A stretch of 64,000 bases of DNA from Rhizobium sp. C1 (GTDB lineage Bacteria; Pseudomonadota; Alphaproteobacteria; Rhizobiales; Rhizobiaceae): NCBI RefSeq assembly GCF_021026335.1, contig NZ_JAJNCY010000001.1, positions 496,001 through 560,000 on the forward strand. The letters are read 5' to 3'. The position numbers and the translations under genes were made by a program. Under the pieces are notes generated by a model. The model saw only the letters and a program-made list of their open reading frames with translations, made no database searches and was not told the DNA's origin. Shown here piece by piece: positions 15,241 to 22,680 of this stretch (positions are counted from its first letter, which is position 1; each line of letters starts with the position of its first letter).

Positions 15241-16257
15241 ATGAAACAGCTTTCGATCTGCATGCCGAGCAATCGTGGTTTTGAGACGTCGTTTCGCGCC
15301 ATCGAGACCGCGCTTGCCTTTTGTGAGGCGCGCAACGCCATCCTCATCGTGTCTGACAATTCCCGTGATGTGGAAAAGGCGGCTTACTGGAAGGGGCGCT
15401 CTGAGCACCTTCTCTATGTTCCGGACGCACCGCTTGAAGCGAGTGCCAACGGGCTCAACTCCATAAAGGCGGTCGAAACACCGTTTCTCATGCCGCTTGG
15501 CGATGATGATGAATTGTATTCGGACGATGCCCATACGCCGGTGGATCTTGCCACGCTTGGTCCGGATGTCATCGGCGTGAAGCCCCTGATAGAACTCTTT
15601 TCACCGGGGACGGAAATGGCGGCGCGGCGCGCCTTCGCGCTGGATGGGGAAACGGCAGGTCTTCGGCTCCAGCAGTTTTTGGAGCGCAATCAAGGCGACA
15701 ACACATCCTATTACAGCGTTTTCCGCACCGCGCCCTATATTTCTCTGGGTGAGTATTTCCAGGCTTCGCATCCGACGCGCGGCCTTTACTGCGACTGGGC
15801 GCTGGCCATGGCGCTGTTCATGGCCGGCAAGCTCCTGTTCGATCCGTCGATTGTCTTTCGCTACAATGCCTCCGCGTGGTCCACGCCGGCTCTGGTCGAG
15901 GAGAATGCCCGGAAATTCTACACGCGCGTTGGCCTTCCGGGCAATTTCCGGGATTATAATATGCTCTTGCGGGCGATGGACCTGTTTGTTCTTTGCGGGC
16001 GCAAGGGCGGCGGCATGGCGCGCGAGGCGCTTGCCGAGCTTCAGACCGGCGCGCTTTGGGAGTTTCTCAATTACGGCTTTTCGGCGGTCCTGGAACGAGC
16101 CAATCCAGAGACGCCGAATCTCGTGGAACTGGCGCAAAAAGGGTTGCAGGAGCTTAACCCGGTGCTGAAATTCCTTCATGGTGCGGCCGTACTTGATTGT
16201 TTCCAGCCGGGTCTCAAGGCCAAATATATCGCTTTTCTCAAGTCCGCCTCCGTTTGA
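15241..16257 (+). CDS. Glycosyltransferase-like protein, tandem copy 1
   Basis: This 338-residue protein looks like a GT-A (family 2-type) glycosyltransferase. The N-terminus LSICMPSNRGFETSFRAIETAL is the first Rossmann strand, ILIVSDNSRD the next, and MPLGDDDELY (about residues 84-93) holds a DxD-type metal site. A later YCDWALAMALFMAGK region fits the acceptor half. There is no membrane segment. The acceptor and donor are unknown. The next gene is a paralogue of the same length with an identical C-terminal block, LDCFQPGLKAKYIAFLKSAS. The ATG lies in the loop of a hairpin (AAAGCTGTT / AACAGCTTT, 15231-15253) and no strong Shine-Dalgarno is seen, so translation may be structure-controlled. 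Confidence 0.72.
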   Translation: MKQLSICMPSNRGFETSFRAIETALAFCEARNAILIVSDNSRDVEKAAYWKGRSEHLLYVPDAPLEASANGLNSIKAVETPFLMPLGDDDELYSDDAHTPVDLATLGPDVIGVKPLIELFSPGTEMAARRAFALDGETAGLRLQQFLERNQGDNTSYYSVFRTAPYISLGEYFQASHPTRGLYCDWALAMALFMAGKLLFDPSIVFRYNASAWSTPALVEENARKFYTRVGLPGNFRDYNMLLRAMDLFVLCGRKGGGMAREALAELQTGALWEFLNYGFSAVLERANPETPNLVELAQKGLQELNPVLKFLHGAAVLDCFQPGLKAKYIAFLKSASV

Positions 16258-16339
16258 GCGCCGCCGAGTCCTCCTGCCGGATTTTTCTCTATGAACAAGA
16301 TTTAATACCGTGGTTGAAGAATCGCTTTAAAAGCGATTC

Positions 16340-17356
16340 ATGAGGCAGATTTCCATTTGCATGCCGAGCAATCGCGGCTTTGAAAAATCGTTCCGCGCCA
16401 TCGAGACTGCGCTGGCTTTCTGCGAGGCGCGCGATGCCATGCTCATTGTTTCTGACAATTCCCGCGATGCGGAGAAGGCCGCCTATTGGCAGGGCCGCTC
16501 GCGGCATCTTTGTTACCTCGCCGACGCGCCTCTGGAGCCGAACGCGAATGCGATGAACACGTTTGCGGCGGTCGAGACGCCCTTCCTGATGCCGATCGGC
16601 GATGATGACGAGTTGCATGCAGACGATGCGCATGTGCCGGTCGATCTGGCGGCGCTCGCACCGGATGTCATCGGCGTGAAGCCGGTGACGGAACTGTTTA
16701 TCGGGGGAACCGATATCGCTGTGCGTCGGGCCTTTGAGCTTGATGCGCAGACGCCCGGCCTGCGTCTGCGGCAGTTTTTCCAGCGCAATGAAGGTGACAA
16801 TACAGCCTTTTACAGCATCTTCCGGACTGCGCCTTACATGTCGTTGCGCACCTGTTTTCTCGAATTCCATCCGACGCGCGGCGGGTATTGCGACTGGCCC
16901 ATGAGCATGGCGCTGTTCATGAGCGGCAAGCTGCTTCTCGATCGCTCCATCGTCTTTCGCTACAACGCGGAGGCCTGGGCCACGCGGGACGCGATTGATG
17001 AAAGCGAGAAGCGGCTTTACGCAAGCGCCGGCCTGCCGGAGAACTTTCACGATTACAGTCTGATCCTGCGCGCCATGGATCTCTTCGTCTTTTCAGCACG
17101 CAAGAACAGCGGACTGACGCGCGACGCGCTCGCCGAGGTTCAGTCCGGCGAGCTTTGCGACCTCTTCAATCAAGGCTTTGCTGCTGTTCTCGAACGTGTC
17201 GGCGACGCCAACAGGCTGCTCGCCGAGGCTGCGCGCAAGGGGGGACAGGAACGCAACCCGATGCTCAAATTCCTGCACGGAGCGACCGTGCTCGACTGTT
17301 TCCAGCCAGGCCTGAAGGCGAAATATATCGCCTTCCTCAAGTCTGCATCCGTTTGA
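16340..17356 (+). CDS. Glycosyltransferase-like protein, tandem copy 2
   Basis: This is a paralogue of the preceding gene with the same length (338 aa) and layout: ISICMPSNRGFEKSFRAIETAL, MLIVSDNSRD, MPIGDDDELHADDAHVPVDL with the DxD-type metal motif, and the invariant C-terminal block. The codons of the two copies differ throughout, even where the protein is identical, so the duplication is old. The start ATG 16340 follows directly after a perfect 19-nt palindrome (AATCGCTTT-A-AAAGCGATT, 16320-16338). The 82-bp gap after copy 1 has no terminator, so the two may be co-transcribed. It converges on the homocysteine methyltransferase gene. Substrates are unknown. Confidence 0.72.
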   Translation: MRQISICMPSNRGFEKSFRAIETALAFCEARDAMLIVSDNSRDAEKAAYWQGRSRHLCYLADAPLEPNANAMNTFAAVETPFLMPIGDDDELHADDAHVPVDLAALAPDVIGVKPVTELFIGGTDIAVRRAFELDAQTPGLRLRQFFQRNEGDNTAFYSIFRTAPYMSLRTCFLEFHPTRGGYCDWPMSMALFMSGKLLLDRSIVFRYNAEAWATRDAIDESEKRLYASAGLPENFHDYSLILRAMDLFVFSARKNSGLTRDALAEVQSGELCDLFNQGFAAVLERVGDANRLLAEAARKGGQERNPMLKFLHGATVLDCFQPGLKAKYIAFLKSASV

Positions 17357-17369
17357 GGACTGATCGCTC

Positions 17370-18377
17370 TCAACCGCGACGACGGCGACGCTCGCCGTTG
17401 CCGCCGCTTTCGGACGCCATCTTGTTGCGCAGCGGACCGATGCGGGTCACGACATCGTCAATGGTCGGACGCGGGCCCTTCGTGTGGCTGTCGATGGCGC
17501 CGCGGATCGAGCGCAGGTGATCGCTGGACGTGCCGCAGCAGCCGCCAATGATGCGCGCGCCGGCGTCGATCGCCAGATGAGCATATTCTGCCATCAGTTC
17601 CGGCGTGCCGGAATAGTATATTTCCGCGCCGCGATATTCCGGTATGCCGCAATTGCCCTTGACGACGACGACGGCATTCGGATCCGCCGCCGTCATGTCG
17701 AGGAGCGACGAGAGAATGTCGGCAGCGCCCACGCCGCAATTGGCGCCGAAGGCGACCGGCTTGTCGGCGAGACCGTCAGCCACCTGCGGCATGTCCTTGG
17801 GGTTGAGACCCATCATCGTCTTGCCGGCGGTGTCGAAGGAGCCGGTGTAAACATAAGGCAGGTCGAGCGCGATGGCCGCTTCGGCGGCTGCGCGGATTTC
17901 GTCCGGCGAGGACATGGTCTCGATCCAGGCGATGTCGATGCCGCCGGCCTTGAGGCCTTCCATCTGTTCCTTGAACGCGGAGACCGCGTCGTCATAGGTC
18001 ATCGCGCCGAGCGGAACCAGAAGCTCGCCGGTCGGACCGACCGAGCCGGCAACGATGACCTTGCGACCGGCCTTGTCGGCGACGGCGCGCGCGATCTCGG
18101 CGGCTTGTCTGTTCAGGTCGAAGACGCGATCCTGTGCGTGGTGCAGCTTCAGGCGATGACGCGTACCGCCGAAAGAGTTGGTGAGGATGATATCCGCGCC
18201 GGCATCCACGAAGTCCTGATGCAGCTTGGTGATGTTCTCTGGCTTTGTCTCGTTCCAGAGTTCCGGCGCTTCGCCGGCCTCCAGCCCCATGGCGAAGAGA
18301 TTGGTGCCCGTGGCTCCATCGGCCATGAGTACGCCTTTTTCGGAAAGCAGGGCCTGCAGCGGATTTGCGCTCGTCAT
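17370..18377 (-). CDS. Homocysteine S-methyltransferase (betaine-homocysteine methyltransferase / MetH homocysteine-module type)
   Basis: This 335-residue S-methyl_trans (PF02574) domain protein methylates homocysteine to methionine. The zinc ligands are visible as the Cys in FGANCGVGA and the CysCys pair in IIGGCCGTSSDH. ADGATGTNLFAMGL at the N-terminus and LTNSFGGTRHRLKLH also match. The methyl donor may be betaine, or the methyl-corrinoid protein if this is the homocysteine module of a split methionine synthase, which the rest of the locus favours. The C-terminus ends in an Arg-rich tail (GNGERRRRRG), like RACo. A perfect 22-bp palindrome lies 27 bp upstream of its start. Confidence 0.88.
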   Translation of the reverse strand: MTSANPLQALLSEKGVLMADGATGTNLFAMGLEAGEAPELWNETKPENITKLHQDFVDAGADIILTNSFGGTRHRLKLHHAQDRVFDLNRQAAEIARAVADKAGRKVIVAGSVGPTGELLVPLGAMTYDDAVSAFKEQMEGLKAGGIDIAWIETMSSPDEIRAAAEAAIALDLPYVYTGSFDTAGKTMMGLNPKDMPQVADGLADKPVAFGANCGVGAADILSSLLDMTAADPNAVVVVKGNCGIPEYRGAEIYYSGTPELMAEYAHLAIDAGARIIGGCCGTSSDHLRSIRGAIDSHTKGPRPTIDDVVTRIGPLRNKMASESGGNGERRRRRG

Positions 18378-18403
18378 CGTCGGATCCTCAATTTGATGCG
18401 GAG

Positions 18404-18425
18404 GATATAAAGATATCTTTATATC
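18404..18425. promoter_or_regulatory. 22-bp perfect palindrome, probable operator of the homocysteine methyltransferase gene
   Basis: GATATAAAGATATCTTTATATC is perfectly self-complementary with a central AAGATATCTT core. It lies 27 bp upstream of the ATG at 18377. AT-rich palindromes of this type occur upstream of methionine-cycle genes in proteobacteria and have been linked to the ArsR-family regulator SahR. That assignment is from memory and is an inference here. Confidence 0.6.
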
Positions 18426-18449
18426 TTTTCAATCGCTATCTTCCGCTTA

Positions 18450-18550
18450 GATTGTTTCAGCGTTTCAGAGAGACACTGAATCACTCTATCTCTTTGTTTT
18501 ACGCAATTCCGGACGCGAAACCGGTTTCCACTTTCGCCGGGATTGCTCGG
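18450..18550. repeat. RIME-like palindromic intergenic repeat, copy 1 (degenerate)
   Basis: The segment CAGCGTTTCAGAGAGACACTG, then CTCTATCTCTTTGTTTTACGCAATTCCGGACGCGAAACCGGTTTCCACTTTCGCCGGGATTGCTC (quoted piecemeal from 18458 on), matches the second copy at 39377-39480 along its length. It resembles the Rhizobium intergenic mosaic element RIME1. The left arm palindrome is partly decayed here. It lies between the homocysteine methyltransferase gene and cobQ. Confidence 0.7.
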
Positions 18551-18894
18551 GCTGTCCAATAAGTCGCAATTATCGTTCAGTTTCAATCAACTATTTGTCT
18601 CATGAAGACGTGTTTGCGCCACTGAGCGGCAAGCAGGCTAAAATAAATCGTCAGTTCATAGATATTTAAGCTCTCGATAACCGTCCGGTAAGAATGTCCC
18701 GCTAATTGTTTTCGTGCAGCGGGGGACACCGCTAGCAACGCTTCCGGATCAGGTCTCGCGTACCGGAGGTGAGCGTATCTCGCAGTGTATGTGTGGGATG
18801 GCCACGAGTTTTAGGCAAGCCGTTCAGGTCGCTTGACGATCTGGGCGGCTTTCGCGCTTTAAAAGCCCCGGTGGCGATGCTACCACCCATCCTT
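18551..18894. promoter_or_regulatory. Promoter region of cobQ without recognisable riboswitch
   Basis: No gene is supported in this 344-bp leader. A stem-like pair GTCCCGCT ... AGCGGGGGAC occurs near 18695-18727. I looked for the cobalamin riboswitch B12 box and the CCGCAACTGTA-like core and did not find them, so cobQ appears not to be riboswitch-controlled, unlike cobP-cobW-cobN. Confidence 0.5.
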
Positions 18895-20349
18895 ATGACC
18901 AAGACCATCATGCTTCAGGGAACCGGCTCCGATGTCGGCAAAACCGTGCTTGTCGCCGGGCTCTGCCGGATTGCGGCCAATCGCGGGCTGAAGGTGAAGC
19001 CCTTCAAGCCGCAGAACATGTCCAACAATGCGGCCGTCTCTGACGATGGCGGCGAGATCGGCCGCGCGCAATGGCTGCAGGCGATGGCCGCAAGGGTACC
19101 GTCTTCTGTTCACATGAACCCGGTTCTTTTGAAGCCGCAGTCAGAGAACGGCAGCCAGATCATCGTGCAGGGCAAGGTGTTCGGGCAGGCCAAGGGGCGC
19201 GATTATCAGCGCCTTAAGCCGCAATTGCTGGGCGCCGTGCTTGACAGCTTCGAGACGGTGAAGGCGGGCGCTGACCTTGTCGTGGTCGAGGGCGCTGGTT
19301 CTCCGGCCGAGATCAATCTGCGCGCGGGCGATATCGCGAATATGGGCTTTGCCACCGCCGCGAAGGTACCCGTCGTGCTGGTCGGGGACATCGATCGCGG
19401 CGGGGTCATTGCCTCGCTGGTCGGGACACATGCGATCCTGCCGGACGAGGATCGCGCGATGATCACTGGCTATCTCATCAACAAGTTTCGCGGCGATGTC
19501 AGCCTGTTCGACGATGGGATCAGGCAGATCGAAGGGTTCACCGGCTGGCCGTGCTTTGGCGTCGTCCCGTGGCTGAAATCGGCAGGGCGCTTGCCGGCTG
19601 AGGATTCGGTCGTGCTGGAGCGCCTGGTCTCGAAGGGCGCGGGGGCGTTGAAGGTCGCCGTGCCGATGCTGCCCCGTATTGCCAATTTCGATGATCTCGA
19701 TCCTTTGGCGGCAGAGGAGCAGGTGGAGCTTGTCTTCGTGAAGCCGGGCGAGGCGCTTCCCGCCGATGCCGGGCTTGTCGTGCTGCCCGGTTCCAAATCG
19801 ACCATCGGCGACCTGAAGGTACTGCGCGCGAATGGCTGGGACCGCGATCTTCAGGCGCATCGCCGGCGCGGGGGACGCGTGATCGGTATTTGCGGTGGCT
19901 ACCAGATGCTCGGCAACCGGATCACGGACCCGCTCGGGCTGGAAGGCGAGGATCGGGAGATCGCAGGGCTCGGGCTTCTCGATGTAGAGACGGAGATGGC
20001 GCCGGAAAAGACGGTGCGGAATTCCTCTGCGCGCTCGCTGGAATATGATGCGCCGCTGACGGGCTATGAAATCCATCTCGGTGTGACGAAGGGGGCGGAT
20101 TGTAATCGTCCTTCGGTCTCCATCGACAACCGGGCCGATGGTGCGATTTCGGCGGATGGGCGGGTCATGGGGACCTATCTGCATGGGCTCTTCGGCTCGG
20201 ATGCCTATCGTCGCGCGCTGCTTGCGAGTTTCGGCGTCGAAGGGGGTGCGCAGTCCTATCGCCAGACGGTCGATCAGGCGCTCGATCAGGTCGCGGAAGA
20301 ACTTGAGGCGGTGCTGGACAAACACTGGCTGGGCAGTCTCCTTGATTGA
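18895..20349 (+). CDS. cobQ: Cobyric acid synthase CobQ
   Basis: This ATP- and glutamine-dependent amidotransferase (484 aa) adds four amides to adenosylcobyrinic acid a,c-diamide to give cobyric acid. The N-terminal half is an ATPase related to dethiobiotin synthase, with the P-loop-like LQGTGSDVGKTVLVAGLCRI. VVEGAGSPAEINLR and VGDIDRGGVIASL are CobQ signatures. The C-terminal class I glutaminase has its nucleophile Cys in VIGICGGYQMLG and the catalytic His in GTYLHGLFGSD. ATG 18895 (MTKTIMLQG) is preferred over the upstream in-frame start at 18769. It is separated from the cobP operon by the B12 riboswitch. Confidence 0.96.
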   Translation: MTKTIMLQGTGSDVGKTVLVAGLCRIAANRGLKVKPFKPQNMSNNAAVSDDGGEIGRAQWLQAMAARVPSSVHMNPVLLKPQSENGSQIIVQGKVFGQAKGRDYQRLKPQLLGAVLDSFETVKAGADLVVVEGAGSPAEINLRAGDIANMGFATAAKVPVVLVGDIDRGGVIASLVGTHAILPDEDRAMITGYLINKFRGDVSLFDDGIRQIEGFTGWPCFGVVPWLKSAGRLPAEDSVVLERLVSKGAGALKVAVPMLPRIANFDDLDPLAAEEQVELVFVKPGEALPADAGLVVLPGSKSTIGDLKVLRANGWDRDLQAHRRRGGRVIGICGGYQMLGNRITDPLGLEGEDREIAGLGLLDVETEMAPEKTVRNSSARSLEYDAPLTGYEIHLGVTKGADCNRPSVSIDNRADGAISADGRVMGTYLHGLFGSDAYRRALLASFGVEGGAQSYRQTVDQALDQVAEELEAVLDKHWLGSLLD

Positions 20350-20389
20350 CATGAGCGTCCATCGCGCCTAACCCTTGTTGCGTTAATTG

Positions 20390-20712
20390 AATGGTTTCTC
20401 CGGGTAACCGGAGACGAAGAGGGAATGCGACGAAAGCCGCTTCACGCGGATCTCCAATCGCAGCCGACCCCGCGACTGTAGAACGGTGAGGTCGGCCCGT
20501 CGCGCAAATCCGAAAGCCGCAATGGTGCGGGCTTTAGGAGGGCGTGAAAAGCCACTGGCATGCATGTCTTGAACAACCGGGGTCGGACGCCTCTTTCTCT
20601 ACGAATCGTCCTCCTCTCAAGATGCGCGATAATGCCGGGAAGGCGAGGGCCGCCGATGATCAAGATCCAAGCGTCTTGATCGGGAGCCGTGAGCCAGGAG
20701 ACCTGCCATTCT
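20390..20712 (+). ncRNA. Cobalamin (B12) riboswitch
   Basis: This 5' leader of cobP has cobalamin riboswitch landmarks in order: GAGGGAATGCG (about 20418), ACCCCGCGACTGTAGAACGGTGAG (split from 20467 on), GCCACTGGCATGCATG (about 20550), GGGAAGGCGAGGGC (20637 on) and the B12 box GAGCCGTGAGCCAGGAGACC (20684-20703). Adenosylcobalamin binding would repress the downstream cobP-cobW-cobN genes. It is followed by a hairpin that masks the cobP ribosome site. The exact 5' boundary is approximate. Confidence 0.95.
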
Positions 20713-20765
20713 CCGTTAAATTGAAGCGCTCGCAGCACGGAGGTTGTCTTGGCGCAGGTTTTAAA

Positions 20766-20781
20766 CGCTCCTTCCGGAGCG
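20766..20781 (+). promoter_or_regulatory. Hairpin sequestering the cobP Shine-Dalgarno
   Basis: CGCTCC-TTCC-GGAGCG forms a perfect 6-bp stem. The right arm is the GGAG ribosome site located 7 nt before the cobP ATG at 20787. Placed just after the B12 riboswitch, it looks like the expression platform, acting by ribosome-site occlusion rather than by a U-tract terminator. Confidence 0.7.
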
Positions 20782-20786
20782 GCGCG

Positions 20787-21299
20787 ATGACGCGCAGCAC
20801 ATTCATTCTTGGCGGCGCCCGCTCGGGCAAGTCCGCGCTTGCCGAAAGGCTGGCGCGGGAGAGCGGCTTGCTGCTTCATTATATTGCGACGGGTCAGGCC
20901 TGGGACGCCGAGATGCGCGAGCGCATCGGCCAGCACCAGAGCCGGCGCGGGCCGGAATGGACGACCATCGAGGCGCCGATCGAACTCACCTGCGCGATCA
21001 CGCCGCTGGATTTCGAGGAGAACGCCATTCTCATCGATTGCCTGACGCTCTGGGTCACCAATCTGATGATGGCGGAGCGCGACATGGACGAGGCCTTTGA
21101 ACGCCTCGCCTCGGCCATAGCTGGCGCAAAGGCGCGTATTTTCATCGTTTCCAATGAAGTCGGTCTCGGCATCGTGCCGGATAATGCCATGGCGCGCGCC
21201 TTTCGCGACCATGCCGGCCGGCTGCACCAGAAGATCGCGGCCGTGGCCGACGAAGTTTATTTCGTGGCGGCCGGGCTGCCGCTCAAGATGAAGGGTTGA
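20787..21299 (+). CDS. cobP: Adenosylcobinamide kinase / adenosylcobinamide-phosphate guanylyltransferase CobP (CobU)
   Basis: This 170-residue bifunctional enzyme phosphorylates adenosylcobinamide and then transfers GMP to it, in nucleotide loop assembly. The P-loop [17 protein letters not shown] is at the N-terminus. The guanylylated His is expected in the [16 protein letters not shown] segment, and [13 protein letters not shown] and [21 protein letters not shown] are family signatures. ATG 20787 gives the family-sized protein; the 251-residue frame from 20544 runs through the riboswitch and is not real. It is the first gene behind the B12 riboswitch and lies 5 bp before cobW. Confidence 0.96.
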   Translation: MTRSTFILGGARSGKSALAERLARESGLLLHYIATGQAWDAEMRERIGQHQSRRGPEWTTIEAPIELTCAITPLDFEENAILIDCLTLWVTNLMMAERDMDEAFERLASAIAGAKARIFIVSNEVGLGIVPDNAMARAFRDHAGRLHQKIAAVADEVYFVAAGLPLKMKG

Positions 21300-21304
21300 C
21301 GAGA

Positions 21305-22351
21305 ATGCAGAAGATACCGGCCACCGTGATCACGGGCTTTCTGGGCGCGGGCAAGACGACGATGATCCGCAACCTGCTGTCCAATGCGGGCGGCAAGAAG
21401 ATCGCGCTGATCATCAACGAATTCGGCGATCTCGGCGTCGATGGTGAGGTGCTGAAGGGCTGCGGTGCCGAGAACTGCACAGAAGACGATATCATCGAGC
21501 TCAATAACGGCTGCATCTGCTGCACGGTTGCCGACGACTTCATCCCGACGATGGAGAAACTGCTGGAGCGCGCGAACCGTCCGGACCACATCGTGATCGA
21601 GACATCTGGTCTCGCGCTGCCGCAGCCGCTGGTCGCTGCCTTCAACTGGCCCGGCATCAAGACGCGGGTGACGGTCGATGGCGTCGTGACGGTGGTGGAC
21701 AGCGCCGCCGTCGCCGCCGGGCGCTTTGCCGACGACCATGATGCGATCGACGCGCAGCGCGCGGAAGATGAAGGGCTGGACCATGAGAGCCCGCTGGAAG
21801 AGCTGTTCGAAGACCAGTTGACGGCCGCGGATCTCGTGATCCTCAACAAGGCCGATCTGCTGGATGCTGCCGGGCTGGAAGCCGTGCGCGACGCCATTTC
21901 GAACGCCACGGCGCGCAAGCCGAAGATGGTCGTCAGTCGAGGCGGCGATGTGCCGGCTTCAGTTCTCCTTGGTCTCGGCGTCGGCACGGAAGACGATATC
22001 GAAAACCGCAAGTCGCATCATGAGCTTGAGCACGAAGGCGCGCCACATGACCACGATCACGACGAGTTCGAGAGCTTCGTCGTCGATTACGGCCCGGTTG
22101 CCGACCCGGCCACCTTCGCGGATGCGCTGAAGGGGATTATCGAGACGCATGACATCCTGCGCCTCAAGGGTTTCGCCGATGTCCCCGGCAAGCCCATGCG
22201 CCTCGTCATCCAGGCCGTGGGCAACCGCATCGAGACCTATTTCGACCGGCCATGGAAGCCAGGCGAGGTGCGGGCGACGAAGCTTGTCGTGATCGGGCTG
22301 CATGACGAGATGGACGATGCGGCAATCATCGAGGCGATCAAGGGGATTTGA
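21305..22351 (+). CDS. cobW: CobW GTPase, cobalamin-pathway metallochaperone
   Basis: This 348-residue G3E-family GTPase is thought to deliver cobalt to the CobN-dependent chelatase. The Walker A motif GFLGAGKTTMIRN is at residues 10-22, the metal-binding CxCC motif lies in NNGCICCTVADD, and the G-domain motif NKAD is in VILNKADLL. A His-rich loop (HHELEHEGAPHDHDHDEF, about residues 240-257) may bind cobalt. ATG 21305 is chosen over the TTG at 21296. It sits in the riboswitch-controlled operon between cobP and the higBA insert upstream of cobN, where the two proteins are expected to work together. Confidence 0.95.
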   Translation: MQKIPATVITGFLGAGKTTMIRNLLSNAGGKKIALIINEFGDLGVDGEVLKGCGAENCTEDDIIELNNGCICCTVADDFIPTMEKLLERANRPDHIVIETSGLALPQPLVAAFNWPGIKTRVTVDGVVTVVDSAAVAAGRFADDHDAIDAQRAEDEGLDHESPLEELFEDQLTAADLVILNKADLLDAAGLEAVRDAISNATARKPKMVVSRGGDVPASVLLGLGVGTEDDIENRKSHHELEHEGAPHDHDHDEFESFVVDYGPVADPATFADALKGIIETHDILRLKGFADVPGKPMRLVIQAVGNRIETYFDRPWKPGEVRATKLVVIGLHDEMDDAAIIEAIKGI

Positions 22352-22357
22352 TAGACA

Positions 22358-22380
22358 AATGTATCACCTGGTGATACATT
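22358..22380. promoter_or_regulatory. Palindromic operator of the higBA module in the cob operon
   Basis: AATGTATCACC-T-GGTGATACATT is a perfect 23-nt palindrome lying 7 bp after the cobW stop and 8 bp before the higB start. HigA-type antitoxins bind such palindromes to repress their own operon, so the module probably has its own promoter within the cob operon. Confidence 0.8.
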
Positions 22381-22387
22381 CCGTTTA

Positions 22388-22675
22388 ATGATCGTCTCTC
22401 TGAAGGGCTCTTTTGCTGAGGGAATTGCGCAGGGGCGATTGCCGAAGGGCTTTCCACCCGATCTCCTGCGTGTCGTCCAACGCAAATTTGCGTTGCTCGG
22501 TTTTGCCAGGGCGCTGGATGACTTGCGGTCCCCGCCCGGCAACCGGCTGGAGAAACTGAAAGGCGACAGGTCCGGGCAGTGGTCTATTCGGATCAACGAT
22601 CAATGGAGGATTTGCTTTCTTTGGACGGAAGCAGGGCCGGCCGACGTAGAGATCGTTGATTATCACAAGGGTTGA
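22388..22675 (+). CDS. higB: HigB-type toxin (RelE superfamily)
   Basis: This is a 95-residue RelE/HigB-like mRNA interferase. The core [48 protein letters not shown] (cited in part) is typical of the HigB family (PF05015), with basic residues and the [11 protein letters not shown] strand forming the catalytic face. It would cleave mRNA on the ribosome and is kept silent by HigA. The toxin-first gene order is the hig signature. It is inserted between cobW and cobN on the same strand and begins 36 bp after the cobW stop. Confidence 0.9.
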   Translation: MIVSLKGSFAEGIAQGRLPKGFPPDLLRVVQRKFALLGFARALDDLRSPPGNRLEKLKGDRSGQWSIRINDQWRICFLWTEAGPADVEIVDYHKG

Positions 22676-22680
22676 ATGCG

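Noticed and set aside
18551-18894. Second cobalamin riboswitch before cobQ
   Set aside because: The B12 box and the conserved core seen at 20390-20712 are missing here.
20544-20786. N-terminal extension of CobP to 251 residues
   Set aside because: The extension translates the riboswitch. The P-loop protein starting at 20787 has the family length and a ribosome site.
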